A model generated the notes under the pieces. The model had not been told where the DNA came from and did no database searches. It saw only the letters and a program-made list of their open reading frames with translations. Position numbers and translations under genes: made by a program. DNA of 64,000 nucleotides from Clostridiaceae bacterium (lineage in GTDB: Bacteria; Bacillota; Clostridia; Lachnospirales; Lachnospiraceae): positions 1-64,000 of the forward strand of contig CAJTGF010000014.1 in NCBI GenBank assembly GCA_910575585.1, in the 5' to 3' direction. The number at the start of each line of letters is the position of its first letter. The first letter of the stretch is position 1. Positions 54,943 through 64,000 of this stretch are shown one piece after another.

Positions 54943-55584
54943 ATGAAAAAACACATCGTATGCTATGGCGACTCCAACACCCATGGCTACTGCGCGGAAA
55001 CAGGAGGCCGTTTCAATGAAGAAGAGCGCTGGACCTGTCTCCTCCAGGCATATCTGGGAGACCAATTCCTTGTTTTGGAGGAAGGGCTGTCCGGCCGTAC
55101 CACCTGTTTCGACGACCCGATCCATGAGGGATTGTGCGGCCTGGACTATCTGTATCCATGCCTTATGAGCCATGAGCCTGTGGATCTTCTGATCATCATG
55201 CTTGGCACCAACGACACCAAAGAGCGCTTCGGCGTCAGCCCGGCCTGCATTGGTTTAGGTCTGAAACGTCTGATTGCCAAAGCCCAAGCCACAGACTGCT
55301 GGCGGGATCAGAAACCCAATATCCTGGTAGTGACTCCCCAGAACATCGCCCCCCAGTACATGGACACTGCGGTAGCCCTCACCATGGGTAAAGGCTGCGC
55401 CGAAAAATCTCAGGAGCTGGGAGAACAGTTTGCGCTTATAGCCCAGGCCATGGGCTGTCATTATCTGGATGCCAACAAAATGCTGACCGCAAAGACCAAT
55501 AAAGTGGACTTTATGCATCTGACCGAATCCGGACACGGACAACTGGCCGCAGGACTAGCCAACTTTATCCTGGGGATCATATAA
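54943..55584 (+). CDS. SGNH/GDSL hydrolase, possible sialate O-acetylesterase
   Basis: A 213-residue esterase. Block I CYGDSNTHGY (Ser11), a block II/III region with LLIIMLGTNDTKERF (Asn) and the C-terminal DFMHLTESGH with the Asp-x-x-His pair are the SGNH catalytic residues. No signal peptide, so it acts in the cytoplasm. AAGGGGG precedes the ATG. It is the second gene of the nanA transcript and ends at a strong terminator, so removal of O-acetyl groups from imported sialic acids is a reasonable but unproven role; arylesterase-like members share the fold. Confidence 0.82.
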   Translation: MKKHIVCYGDSNTHGYCAETGGRFNEEERWTCLLQAYLGDQFLVLEEGLSGRTTCFDDPIHEGLCGLDYLYPCLMSHEPVDLLIIMLGTNDTKERFGVSPACIGLGLKRLIAKAQATDCWRDQKPNILVVTPQNIAPQYMDTAVALTMGKGCAEKSQELGEQFALIAQAMGCHYLDANKMLTAKTNKVDFMHLTESGHGQLAAGLANFILGII

Positions 55585-55610
55585 CCGGTTAAGAGAATGT
55601 ATCATTCCCT

Positions 55611-55640
55611 GGCCCTGCCGCGACAGCAGGGCCGTTTTTT
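55611..55640 (+). terminator. Terminator of the nanA-esterase operon
   Basis: A perfect 8-bp stem GGCCCTGC / GCAGGGCC with a 7-nt loop, followed by GTTTTTT on the plus strand. Confidence 0.88.
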
Positions 55641-55651
55641 ATCGCTCTTCT

Positions 55652-56395
55652 TTATAAACCCTCTCTGCAGGCTCCTTTTACAGCCTTTGCCTGCAAAATC
55701 CCCAAAAGCTCTGTCAGTTCTTCTATCATATAGGAAGGTCTTATGCCTTTATCCGTCAACTCTGTCTCCCGCTCCTCTTCCCCTTTATTCCGACAGAACC
55801 AGCAGGTGTCAATCCCAGCGTCAATCCCGCCTTTTATGTCAGATGTAAGGGAATCCCCGATGACCAGCGCTTCCCTGGCCTCAAACCGCTCCACATGACT
55901 TTTCACATGATCAAAAAATTCCCTGGACGGCTTGCCTGCCCCTATTTTCCCGGAAATGAAAAGCTGCCGGAAATACTTATCAAGCCCGGATCTGGCCATG
56001 CGGGATGTCTGAGTCTCCTCCACCCCATTGGTGATCACATACAGCTCATAGCCGTCCTTTTTCAGTTTTCCCAAAACCTGATGGACCTGTGGGATCTCCT
56101 GAAGCCCCTGATTCAGATACCTGCGGTACGCCTGCTCCCAAAGCCTGCCGTCCACCTCCTTGCCGTAGTGGGCCATCAGGTCCGAAAATCTGCGGTTCAC
56201 GCCCTCCTCCACGGAGATCTCGCCCCGCTCAATGGTTCTCCACAGCTTTCTGTTCAGTTCTTTATAGGTATCATAGATCTCCTGTGTCCACAATTCCCCC
56301 ATCTCTTCCATCATGGAGCGGAAAGATTCCGTCTCATTGGCATCAAAATCCAGAAGGGTATCGTCCACGTCGAATAGCAGTATTCTGTAGGCCAT
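55652..56395 (-). CDS. HAD-family phosphatase, YjjG type
   Basis: A 247-residue HAD hydrolase. Motif I FDVDDTLLDFD, motif II VITNGVEETQ, motif III Lys in GKIGAGKPSREFF and motif IV VIGDSLTSDIKGGIDAGI are complete. The alpha-helical cap and the motif pattern match YjjG-like nucleoside monophosphate/pyrimidine nucleotidases. AAAGGAGG precedes the ATG. It is convergent with the nan operon and probably unrelated to it. Confidence 0.88.
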   Translation of the reverse strand: MAYRILLFDVDDTLLDFDANETESFRSMMEEMGELWTQEIYDTYKELNRKLWRTIERGEISVEEGVNRRFSDLMAHYGKEVDGRLWEQAYRRYLNQGLQEIPQVHQVLGKLKKDGYELYVITNGVEETQTSRMARSGLDKYFRQLFISGKIGAGKPSREFFDHVKSHVERFEAREALVIGDSLTSDIKGGIDAGIDTCWFCRNKGEEERETELTDKGIRPSYMIEELTELLGILQAKAVKGACREGL

Positions 56396-56666
56396 AATAC
56401 GCCTCCTTTCGGTATTATTTTATGATTTTATAGTCAACGGGAATATTTTACCATGAATATGTGAGAAAAGAAAGATATAACCTCCATTTATGTGGAGGTT
56501 TTTGAATAACCTTTTTGACAGATCTGATCAGCTTTTAAAAAGGGGCCTCTCAATCTCTCGAAAGCCCCATAATCCATCCATTCTTTCCTGGATAACCGCC
56601 TTTCCTCAACGGAGTGGTGCCGGAAAATTCAGAGTATTGTAAAACTGAATAATTTTCTGCTTACTT
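56396..56666. other. Intergenic region with a terminator-like hairpin
   Basis: AACCTCCA-tttatg-TGGAGGTT followed by TTTG (56479-56503) has the form of a terminator on the plus strand. A second weak hairpin GGGGC...GCCCC lies near 56544-56570. No gene seen. Confidence 0.5.
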
Positions 56667-57142
56667 TTAAACAGTATGATTTTCTCTCCATACCGCTTTT
56701 ATACTTGGTATAGCATCTCGTTTTCTCATAGACTTTAAAATAGATTCTACCTCTTTAACCGATATCGAAGTGTTTTGCTTTTTAGCAATTTCCTCTATAA
56801 GCTGAACACCATTAAGTATTTGCAGCGAATATTGACCTAATTGCATTCGCCTTTTTACTATATCACTCAACATTTCAATATCTGAATCCTCAGTTAATAA
56901 AATAGGCATTTTCAAATAGGATGCCATTAAAATCATATGAACATCCCCCATGCTGCTACCTTGCTTATGTGTATTATATATGGTCTGTCCTTTATGTAAA
57001 CACAATTTCTCTACTTGCTTTGGACTGCTCGTTGCTTCCAAAGCCTGTCTCATATCTTCATATAGCACACCATAATAAGCTTCATACAACTGTTTATCAA
57101 CTGCATCTTTTTGAAATTCATTATACTGAATTACTCTTATAT
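56667..57142 (-). pseudogene. PIN-like protein remnant, N-terminally truncated by the IS element
   Basis: About 155 residues in frame up to the IS end, with no start of its own. The C-terminal part (SSMGDVHMILMASYLKMPILLTEDSDIEMLSDIV) has the spaced acidic residues of PIN-domain ribonucleases. A GTG inside the IS inverted repeat could extend the frame to 57176 but would be an accident of the insertion. The upstream part of the gene is not found on the other side of the IS. Family assignment is tentative. Confidence 0.5.
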
Positions 57143-58732
57143 ACTCAAACTTCGCACATAGATTTTGCCTATGCACCTTGAAAATTCAATACCTGGCTGT
57201 TATTCAGTTGTCGAAAGTCTGCTGTTATGCTGCTTGAAGCTGCGCTTTCAGCAAACCAGGTAATGTATTCATAAATGTATCAACGAGTTCGTCGATTTTA
57301 TCGTCGGACAGCTCTGTATTGTTGTTAAGTATGGTTCGGAACATTTGAAGCAGCATTCGAAATGCCTGTATCCATGTGATGTCAGACATTTCATCAGAAA
57401 AATATAGAAAAAGTTCTCCCAGCGAACGGTTATCGCTCCCTTCCCTGCTTTCCAAAGACAGCATCATATATCGTGTAAAAACAACCGCAGTGTGGGCTGT
57501 CATTGCGTCATATGATAAGGAGTTACATTCCCGACTAAGATTCAGATAGCTTTTGCATACCTTGAAGATAACTTCGATATCCCAGCGCTTGCCATAAATA
57601 CGGATGATTTCATTTTCATCCAGCGTTGTATCAGTAGAGATAAGGCATAAATATTCTTTTCTCTTATTCCGGTTACGGACATATACAACTTTAGCTGGAA
57701 TGACTTTCCCATCCTTTACAACATCCACTAAAACAGAAAGCAGATACCGGGAGCGGCCGCGTCTCTTTTTATTCCGGTTATAGATTGTAATCAGGGACAT
57801 GTCTTCCCCTTTGTATCGGAAGAACATTTTGGGAGTCTTTTTTACCATACCAATGACATCATAACCGATGGTCTTTACTGCATGGAGGGTGCTTGGAGAA
57901 AAAAAACAGCTGTCAAAAAGCACATACTTTGCCGGAACTGCCGCTTTCTTAGCGGTTTTTAAAAGCTCAGGCATGGCCTGTGTCCCTTTTTGAATGGAAA
58001 GCAGCCTCCGTTTGTACCCGGCAGTCCGTTTATCAACCTTCACAGCTTCATTGACCCTGTTCTTTTTGTTTTCAGACGAGAGAAGAATGCTGTTCACGGG
58101 AAGAAAAGAACTTCCATCTGACCATCCAAGTGTAAGCATACGAAATCCAAAGCGGTATCTGTGGTTTGCGTGGTCGCAGGCCTTTGCCAGAAGCTCTACT
58201 TTTTTAGAACGATTGCGTTCGAACATAGAATCATCAATGATGAGTACATTTGCGCGGTCTTCTGAGTCCAAGGGGACGATCGCGTCCCTGATAATCCGGG
58301 AAGCCAACAGAGTTGTAAAACGTATCCAGTTAATCTGGAGCATCTTCATGAACCGATACACCGTATCCTTAGCAAATCCGGGAGTATTTCGTCCAGTGAT
58401 CAGGCTCATATACATACTCCTGTTAGAAAAAATCAGCAAAAAAAGATACTGAAAAACCTCAATAACGGGAATGCCTTTTTTCTTATAGGCATTAGATACT
58501 TTCAATGCCGAGGAGATATGGAATCTTTTAAAAAATTTTTCGATAGATTTTGAAATCTGCTTATCATTCTGGTTTGCTTGTGTTATACTTTTATTCATAG
58601 CATGAGCCTCCGGTTTTAATTGTTTTTTGCCAACTCAATTATACCAAACCAGACGGTTTCATGCTATCTTATTGCCAGTTTTTATTGTATTTTCAAGGTG
58701 CATAGGCACTTATTCAAGTGCGAAGTTTGAGT
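57143..58732 (-). mobile_element. IS4-type insertion sequence, about 1.59 kb
   Basis: Bounded by two-part inverted repeats: an outer 15-bp perfect match ACTCAAACTTCGCAC (57143-57157 and complement at 58718-58732), 8-9 bp of unrelated sequence, then a 26-bp inner repeat starting TGCCTATGCACCTTGAAAAT (57166-57191 and 58683-58708, one mismatch). It contains one intact transposase gene. No obvious target duplication is seen, and the genes on both sides differ, so an adjacent deletion is likely. Confidence 0.85.
57225..58598 (-). CDS. IS4 family DDE transposase
   Basis: A 457-residue transposase. Catalytic residues are visible as the first Asp in ANVLIIDDSMFERN, the second in KYVLFDSCFFSPS, and the Glu in the IS4-type Y-(2)-R-(3)-E-(6)-K motif YGKRWDIEVIFKVCK. 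CGGAGG lies 8 nt before the ATG. The gene is intact and fills the IS element, so the element may be active. Confidence 0.92.
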   Translation of the reverse strand: MNKSITQANQNDKQISKSIEKFFKRFHISSALKVSNAYKKKGIPVIEVFQYLFLLIFSNRSMYMSLITGRNTPGFAKDTVYRFMKMLQINWIRFTTLLASRIIRDAIVPLDSEDRANVLIIDDSMFERNRSKKVELLAKACDHANHRYRFGFRMLTLGWSDGSSFLPVNSILLSSENKKNRVNEAVKVDKRTAGYKRRLLSIQKGTQAMPELLKTAKKAAVPAKYVLFDSCFFSPSTLHAVKTIGYDVIGMVKKTPKMFFRYKGEDMSLITIYNRNKKRRGRSRYLLSVLVDVVKDGKVIPAKVVYVRNRNKRKEYLCLISTDTTLDENEIIRIYGKRWDIEVIFKVCKSYLNLSRECNSLSYDAMTAHTAVVFTRYMMLSLESREGSDNRSLGELFLYFSDEMSDITWIQAFRMLLQMFRTILNNNTELSDDKIDELVDTFMNTLPGLLKAQLQAA

Positions 58733-59505
58733 TTATTACAATATTCCTTTATCTCCTGTGTTAAAAATTCCGGTATGTCTATTGTCCTGACCGACTGTTC
58801 CGTCTTGGGCGTTGTAATAACGTCTTTTCCCTCTGTCCGGTAATAGGTTTTTGAAATGGATATTTTCTTCTCCTGAAAATTCACGTCACTTTTAAACAAC
58901 GCAAGTAATTCTCCGATGCGCATCCCCGTCCAAAATAGAATCTCAAACAGCACATAATATCTGCTTCCCACCTCAATCGTATTAATGAACTGCTGATACT
59001 CCTCATAAGTCCAGAAATCCATTTTATCCGCATCTGACTTCCCCATTTTCTTTACTTTTTTGCAGGGATTGTTTGTCGGATTATAGATGTTGGAAGCGTG
59101 AGTAAATAATGCTGTCATCTGATTCTGAAGCATCCGCAGGTATGTCTGCGAATATCCTGCCTCCCGCATTTTGTTCTGCCACTGGATAATGTCTGCCGGT
59201 GTAATTTCATTCATAGACTTTTGTTCAAAATACGGAAGAATATGCCGTTCAATCATATATCGCTTATTTTTGATTGACCGTTCCTTCAGTTCACCCTGTT
59301 TATCCCTGAAATAAGTCTCAACATAAGCTCCAACCTTCATATTCATATCTGCTTCTGTTGTGTGCATAAACTGTTCTTCATACTCTTTTGCTTCTCTTTT
59401 TGTTTTAAAACCTCTTTTGCATTTTTGTTTCTGTCTGCCCGTCCAATCGTTGTAACGAAACATACAATACCATGTTCCCCTCTGCTCATCTTTATAGACT
59501 GACAT
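58714..59505 (-). pseudogene. Tyrosine recombinase (Tn916/phage integrase type), C-terminally truncated
   Basis: The 263-residue frame has the AP2-like arm-binding N-terminus (GTWYCMFRYNDWTGRQKQKCKRGFKTKREAKEYEEQF), the SAM-like core-binding domain (about 55-150) and the start of the catalytic domain with its first Arg (WTGMRIGELLALF). The HxxR box and catalytic Tyr are missing: the gene is cut at the IS end, and the last residues KLKLRT are coded by the IS inverted repeat. A complete enzyme would be about 380 residues. Inactive remnant of a lost ICE or prophage. Confidence 0.88.
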
Positions 59506-59645
59506 AAAATCTCCTTTCTTCTCGGGGCAGTCTGTGGTCTGTCATAAAATCAATCCTGCAGGACTGCCCTTAAATTTGCGTTTTCGTTTCAACCGCATAT
59601 CCTATATATCTGAATGATATTCCGACCATCTGTTAAACTGTTATC
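59506..59645. other. Spacer upstream of the broken integrase gene
   Basis: Contains an inverted repeat GGGCAGTC/GACTGCCC at 59525-59532 and 59562-59569. No gene. Confidence 0.35.
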
Positions 59646-59993
59646 GCTCAATGCAAACTATGTAATGGATATTTTCGTGTGAAGTATACTTCCAACCAAG
59701 AATACTGCACAAGAATATACAGAGACACTTCCACTACCTGTAATGAGTACGCCAGCCGAAAATCCTATAAGGAAAAGTTATTCAGCCATCCGATTCATAC
59801 GGAATTCACAAAATCATATAACAGACTATATGCCCGTATCCGCAGAGGGAAACTGCCTGCTGACACGCCACTTATGGAGCAGCTAAAAGCGCTCCATGAT
59901 GAGTATACCGAAAAATATGAGAACACACATCAGAAAGACCGAGAAGCTATATGGAAAGAATATATAGAAAGAAATAAGGAACTGCTCAATTAG
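59646..59993 (+). pseudogene. DUF6076-like protein remnant, N-terminally truncated
   Basis: The frame reads CKLCNGYFRVKYTSNQEYCTR followed by TCNEYASRKSYKEKL and YNRLYARIRRGKL. The Cys pairs and the Y-x-R-x-Y-A-R-I-R-x-G pattern fit the C-terminal zinc-ribbon part of DUF6076 proteins. A stop at about 59637 precedes it and no plausible start or ribosome binding site is present; a GTG at 59679 would cut the first Cys pair off. It is probably the 3' end of a lost accessory gene. Confidence 0.5.
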
Positions 59994-60044
59994 CGAATTT
60001 TGTTATCATTCTGTTATCACGACTTACCAATTCCACCAAACATC

Positions 60045-60079
60045 GAAAAAAGGACTTTCCGAGAAAACTCGGAAAGTCC
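60045..60079 (-). terminator. Terminator of tuf
   Basis: A perfect 12-bp stem GGACTTTCCGAG / CTCGGAAAGTCC with a 4-nt loop, followed on the minus strand by TTTTTTCG, about 22 bp past the tuf stop. Confidence 0.9.
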
Positions 60080-60101
60080 CATAAATTCAATGAATTTTCA
60101 A

Positions 60102-61295
60102 TTACTCAACGATAGAAACAACTCTACCTGAACCAACCGTTCTGCCGCCCTCACGGATAGCGAACCGAAGTCCCTGCTCCATAGCTACCGGATGAATCAG
60201 CTCAACGCTCATCTCTACGTTGTCGCCAGGCATACACATCTCAGTACCCTGCGGCAGCTCGCAAACGCCGGTAACGTCGGTTGTTCTGAAGTAGAACTGC
60301 GGACGATAGTTGTTGAAGAAAGGAGTATGACGGCCACCCTCGTCCTTGGTCAGAACGTATACCTGAGCGGTAAACTTGTGATGGCACTTTACAGAGCCTG
60401 GCTTGCACAGACACTGTCCTCTCTCGATGTCAGTTCTCTGAACGCCACGAAGCAGAGCGCCGATGTTATCACCAGCCTGAGCCTCGTCAAGCATCTTACG
60501 GAACATCTCGATACCGGTAACAACGGTCTTGCGGCTCTCCTCGGAGATACCTACAATCTCAACTTCCTCATTCAGATGCAGAGTACCGCGCTCTACTCTA
60601 CCGGTAGCAACCGTACCACGGCCGGTAATGGTAAATACGTCCTCTACAGGCATCAGGAACGGCTTGTCAGTCTCACGCTGCGGATCCGGAACCCAGCTGT
60701 CAACAGCATCCATCAGCTCGATGATCTTCTCGCCCCACTCGCTGCTGGGATCCTCAAGAGCCTTCAGAGCGGAACCCTGGATGATCGGCGTGTCATCGCC
60801 CGGGAACTCGTACTCGTTCAGCAGCTCACGGATCTCCATGTCTACCAGCTCAAGCAGCTCGGGATCGTCAACCATATCGCACTTGTTCATGAACACTACG
60901 ATATAGGGAACGCCTACCTGACGGGACAGAAGGATGTGCTCTCTTGTCTGAGCCATAACACCGTCAGTAGCAGCAACAACTAGGATAGCGCCGTCCATCT
61001 GAGCAGCGCCGGTGATCATGTTCTTTACATAGTCAGCATGGCCTGGGCAGTCAACGTGCGCATAGTGTCTGTTATCAGTCTCGTACTCAACGTGAGCGGT
61101 AGAGATGGTGATACCACGCTCTCTCTCTTCCGGAGCCTTGTCGATGTTCTCGAATGCTACAGCCTCGCCAGTACCCTTTCTCTCGTGAAGAGTCTTGGTG
61201 ATAGCAGCGGTCAATGTAGTTTTACCATGGTCAACGTGGCCGATGGTACCAATGTTGCAATGCGGTTTGCTTCTTTCGAACTTTTGTTTTGCCAT
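60102..61295 (-). CDS. tuf: Elongation factor Tu
   Basis: A 397-residue GTPase that brings aminoacyl-tRNA to the ribosome. G1 GHVDHGKT, G3 DCPGHADY, G4 NKCD and the effector region [14 protein letters not shown] are canonical, followed by the two beta-barrel domains. It has its own promoter as well as readthrough from fusA. Confidence 0.98.
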   Translation of the reverse strand: MAKQKFERSKPHCNIGTIGHVDHGKTTLTAAITKTLHERKGTGEAVAFENIDKAPEERERGITISTAHVEYETDNRHYAHVDCPGHADYVKNMITGAAQMDGAILVVAATDGVMAQTREHILLSRQVGVPYIVVFMNKCDMVDDPELLELVDMEIRELLNEYEFPGDDTPIIQGSALKALEDPSSEWGEKIIELMDAVDSWVPDPQRETDKPFLMPVEDVFTITGRGTVATGRVERGTLHLNEEVEIVGISEESRKTVVTGIEMFRKMLDEAQAGDNIGALLRGVQRTDIERGQCLCKPGSVKCHHKFTAQVYVLTKDEGGRHTPFFNNYRPQFYFRTTDVTGVCELPQGTEMCMPGDNVEMSVELIHPVAMEQGLRFAIREGGRTVGSGRVVSIVE

Positions 61296-61390
61296 TTTAT
61301 AACGTCCTCCTTAATCAGCCCTGCGGCTATTCATTTGCGGCTGGCGCCGCAATAGCGCCAGGCCTTTCATTTTATAATAGGCTAGTCTAT

Positions 61391-61419
61391 ATTATATGCT
61401 ATTTAGCTTGTTTTTTCAA
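61391..61419 (-). promoter_or_regulatory. Promoter of tuf
   Basis: On the minus strand TTGAAA, a 17-bp spacer and TATAAT, between fusA and tuf. The leader contains GGCGC-tattgc-GGCGCC (about 61345-61362), a GC-rich hairpin before the AAGGAGG site. Confidence 0.85.
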
Positions 61420-61443
61420 GCCTATAATCACTAACTCTTGCTG

Positions 61444-63564
61444 TTATTTGCCTTTTCTTTCGGCAATAACCTTTTCCTGCACGGACTTGGGAACCGGCTC
61501 ATACTTCTCAAAGAACATGGAGTAGTTGCCGCGGCCCTGTGTCCTGGAACGCAGGTCTGTGGAATAACCAAACATCTCTGACAGCGGTACATAAGCCTTT
61601 ACCATCTTGCCGCCGCCGATGTCCTCCATGCCCTCGATGCGGCCGCGACGGGAGTTGATATCGCCGATAACATCACCCATGTAGTCCTCTGGCATGGTCA
61701 CTTCCACCTTCATGATGGGCTCCAAAAGAATCGCCCCCGCCTTCTGCATGGCATCCTTAAATGCCAGAGAGCCGGCGATCTTAAACGCCATCTCGTTGGA
61801 GTCAACCTCATGGTAGGAACCGTCATATACATTGGCGCTGATGCCCAGTACCGGGAATCCGCCCAGGATACCGGACTTTGCGGCATCCTCAATACCTGCG
61901 CCTACGGCCGGGATATATTCCTTGGGAATAGCGCCGCCCACAACGCTGGACTCAAACTTAAAGGTCTGCTCCGCATTGGCATCCATAGGCTCAAAGTGTA
62001 CCTTACAGTGGCCGTACTGACCGCGTCCGCCGGACTGCTTGGCATACTTGCTGTCCACATCAACCGCCTTGGTGATGGTCTCCTTATAGGCAACCTGAGG
62101 CGCGCCTACATTGGCTTCCACATGGAACTCTCTTAACAGACGGTCTACAATGATCTCTAAGTGAAGCTCGCCCATACCGGAGATGATGGTCTGACCGGTC
62201 TCCTGGTTAGTCTTTGCGCGGAAGGTAGGATCCTCCTCGGCAAGTTTTGCAAGAGCCTCGCCCATTTTGCCCTGGCCTGCTTTGGTCTTGGGCTCGATCG
62301 CAATATCGATAACCGGCTCCGGGAACTCCATGGACTCCAGAATAACCGGATGCTGCTCGTCGCAGATGGTATCGCCGGTGGTCGTCAGCTTAAAGCCTAC
62401 GGCAGCTGCGATGTCGCCGGAGTAAACCTTGTCCAGCTCCTGTCTCTTGTTGGCATGCATCTGCAGGATACGTCCCACACGCTCTTTCTTGCCCTTAGTC
62501 GCGTTCAGCACATAGGAACCGGAGTTCATAGTGCCGGAGTACACGCGGAAGAAAGCCAGCTTGCCCACAAACGGGTCGGTCATAATCTTAAATGCCAGCG
62601 CTGAGAAGGGCTCCTCGTCAGAGGAGTGTCTCTCAATCTCATTGCCCTCCATGTCCACACCCTTGATCGCCGGGATGTCGGTAGGAGCCGGCATATATTC
62701 CAGAACTGCGTCAAGCAGTTTCTGAACGCCTCGGTTTCTGTAGGCAGAACCGCAGCATACCGGAATAGCGGTACACTCGCAGGTAGCTTTCCTCAAAGCA
62801 GCTTTCAGCGCTTCTACGGACGGCTCCTCTCCCTCCAGATATTCCATCATCAGATCGTCGTCAAGCTCGCAGATCTTCTCAACAAGCTCGCCGCGGTACA
62901 GTTCCGCGTCATCCTTCATATCATCCGGAACGTCAATGATGGAGACATTCTCGCCCTTGTCATCATTATAGATGTAGGCTTTCATCTCAAACAGGTCGAT
63001 GATTCCCTTGAACTCATCTTCCTTGCCGATGGGCAGCTGCAGACAGATGGCGTTTTTGCCAAGTCTTGTCTTGATCTGCTCCACCGCACCGTAGAAATCC
63101 GCGCCCATAATATCCATCTTGTTGATGAACGCCATACGGGGTACGTTGTAGGTGTCAGCCTGACGCCATACATTCTCGGACTGCGGCTCAACACCGCCCT
63201 TTGCGCAGAACACGCCTACGGCGCCGTCCAGCACGCGGAGAGAACGCTCAACCTCTACGGTAAAGTCAACGTGGCCTGGAGTATCAATGATGTTGATCCT
63301 GTGCTCCAGAGCCCCGGCCTTTGGCTTGCAGTTCTCCTGCATCGTCCAGTGACAGGTGGTCGCAGCTGAAGTGATGGTGATTCCTCTCTCCTGCTCCTGC
63401 TCCATCCAGTCCATGGTGGCAGTACCCTCGTGAGTATCACCTATTTTATAATTTACACCAGTATAGTACAGAATACGCTCGGTCAATGTGGTCTTACCCG
63501 CATCAATATGGGCCATGATTCCGATGTTCCTGGTCCGCTCCAACGGATATTCTCTTCCAGCCAA
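61444..63564 (-). CDS. fusA: Elongation factor G
   Basis: A 706-residue translocation GTPase with five domains. G1 AHIDAGKT, G3 DTPGHVDF, G4 NKMD, the [14 protein letters not shown] effector region and the domain IV stretch [15 protein letters not shown] are all present. Normal length. 15 bp from rpsG. Confidence 0.98.
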   Translation of the reverse strand: MAGREYPLERTRNIGIMAHIDAGKTTLTERILYYTGVNYKIGDTHEGTATMDWMEQEQERGITITSAATTCHWTMQENCKPKAGALEHRINIIDTPGHVDFTVEVERSLRVLDGAVGVFCAKGGVEPQSENVWRQADTYNVPRMAFINKMDIMGADFYGAVEQIKTRLGKNAICLQLPIGKEDEFKGIIDLFEMKAYIYNDDKGENVSIIDVPDDMKDDAELYRGELVEKICELDDDLMMEYLEGEEPSVEALKAALRKATCECTAIPVCCGSAYRNRGVQKLLDAVLEYMPAPTDIPAIKGVDMEGNEIERHSSDEEPFSALAFKIMTDPFVGKLAFFRVYSGTMNSGSYVLNATKGKKERVGRILQMHANKRQELDKVYSGDIAAAVGFKLTTTGDTICDEQHPVILESMEFPEPVIDIAIEPKTKAGQGKMGEALAKLAEEDPTFRAKTNQETGQTIISGMGELHLEIIVDRLLREFHVEANVGAPQVAYKETITKAVDVDSKYAKQSGGRGQYGHCKVHFEPMDANAEQTFKFESSVVGGAIPKEYIPAVGAGIEDAAKSGILGGFPVLGISANVYDGSYHEVDSNEMAFKIAGSLAFKDAMQKAGAILLEPIMKVEVTMPEDYMGDVIGDINSRRGRIEGMEDIGGGKMVKAYVPLSEMFGYSTDLRSRTQGRGNYSMFFEKYEPVPKSVQEKVIAERKGK

Positions 63565-63579
63565 TTGTAGTTCCTCCTA

Positions 63580-64000
63580 TTAGAATCTGTAATGAGCAAA
63601 CGCCTTATTAGCCTCTGCCATCTTGTGCATGTCTTCTTTCCTCTTTACAGAAGCTCCGGTATTGTTGGCTGCGTCCATAATCTCGTTGGCCAGTCTGTCC
63701 TTCTGGGTCTTCTCGCCTCTCTTGCGGGAAAACATGGTCAGCCAGCGAAGAGCCAGAGCCTGCCTTCTCTCCGGTTTTACCTCGATGGGCACCTGATAGG
63801 TAGCGCCGCCGATACGTTTTGCCTTTACTTCCAGTACAGGCATAATGTTGCTCATCGCTTCTTCAAACACTTCTACAGCGTCTTTGCCGGTCTTCTCTGC
63901 GACACGTTCAAAAGCGCCGTAAACAATCTTCTGGGCAATTCCCTTCTTGCCGTCCAACATCATGTTGTTGATCAGTTTGGTCACAACCTTATTGTTGTAG
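63580..64000 (-). CDS. rpsG: Ribosomal protein S7, 5' end outside the window
   Basis: 140 codons of S7 are visible; the frame runs to the right edge ([30 protein letters not shown]). [26 protein letters not shown] and the ARKR-type C-terminus are typical. S7 nucleates the 30S head and regulates the str operon in many bacteria. About 16 N-terminal residues are missing from view. Confidence 0.96.
   Translation of the reverse strand, partial: YNNKVVTKLINNMMLDGKKGIAQKIVYGAFERVAEKTGKDAVEVFEEAMSNIMPVLEVKAKRIGGATYQVPIEVKPERRQALALRWLTMFSRKRGEKTQKDRLANEIMDAANNTGASVKRKEDMHKMAEANKAFAHYRF

Noticed and set aside
57143-58732. Target-site duplication of the IS element
   Set aside because: The bases flanking the outer repeats (CTTATAT on the left, TTATTAC on the right) are AT-rich but do not match as a direct repeat.

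Overview
The window reads as a chromosome segment of a Gram-positive gut anaerobe of the Lachnospiraceae type (Clostridium cluster XIVa, for example Enterocloster or Hungatella relatives). The reasons are the gene order of the ribosomal superoperon, group II ECF transporter genes next to truA, a zinc-type S14, a zinc-type adenylate kinase lid, a long L17, glucan/choline-type cell-wall-binding repeat proteins and an integrative conjugative element (ICE) of the kind common in that family. The genus is inference. Almost everything is coded on the minus strand. No tRNA or rRNA gene was seen. || Layout from left to right: (1) 1-6.1 kb, the end of an ICE: a truncated VirD4 coupling protein, PcfB, small accessory proteins, a DUF6017 replication initiator, a frameshifted ParB and an intact ParA, then a repeat-rich non-coding end that abuts the 3' end of rpsI. 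(2) 6.1-7.2 kb, rplM-rpsI with an L13 leader and a strong promoter. (3) 7.3-16.1 kb, a lacto-N-biose/galacto-N-biose (LNB/GNB) utilisation locus: ABC importer, GH112 phosphorylase, AraC regulator, N-acetylhexosamine kinase and a sugar nucleotidyltransferase. (4) 16.2-19.2 kb, a 975-residue TPR protein with a degenerate J-domain. (5) 19.2-23.4 kb, truA (fused to an acetyltransferase) and ecfT-ecfA2-ecfA1. (6) 23.4-26.8 kb, a 577-bp nested inverted-repeat element followed by two secreted cell-wall-binding proteins. (7) 27-43.7 kb, the S10-spc-alpha ribosomal superoperon from rplQ back to rpsJ. (8) 44.2-47.7 kb, a cell-wall-binding protein, a methyltransferase and an acyltransferase. (9) 47.8-55.6 kb, a sialic-acid locus: ABC importer, RpiR regulator, nanK, nanE and the divergent nanA with an SGNH esterase. 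(10) 55.6-60 kb, a HAD phosphatase and a scar of mobile DNA: an IS4-type element between two broken genes, and a DUF6076 remnant. (11) 60-64 kb, tuf, fusA and the start of rpsG (str operon). || How it fits together: the conserved order rpsG-fusA-tuf / rpsJ...rplQ / ecfA1-ecfA2-ecfT-truA / rplM-rpsI is kept, but accessory DNA sits at each junction. Two of these blocks feed on host mucin or milk glycans: LNB/GNB phosphorolysis with HexNAc-1-phosphate activation, and sialic acid breakdown. Both importers lack an ATPase gene, so a shared ATPase elsewhere is likely. The most unusual sequence is the pair of inverted structured units at 23.9-24.5 kb. Their stems differ in sequence between the two copies but still pair, while their loop sequences are conserved.
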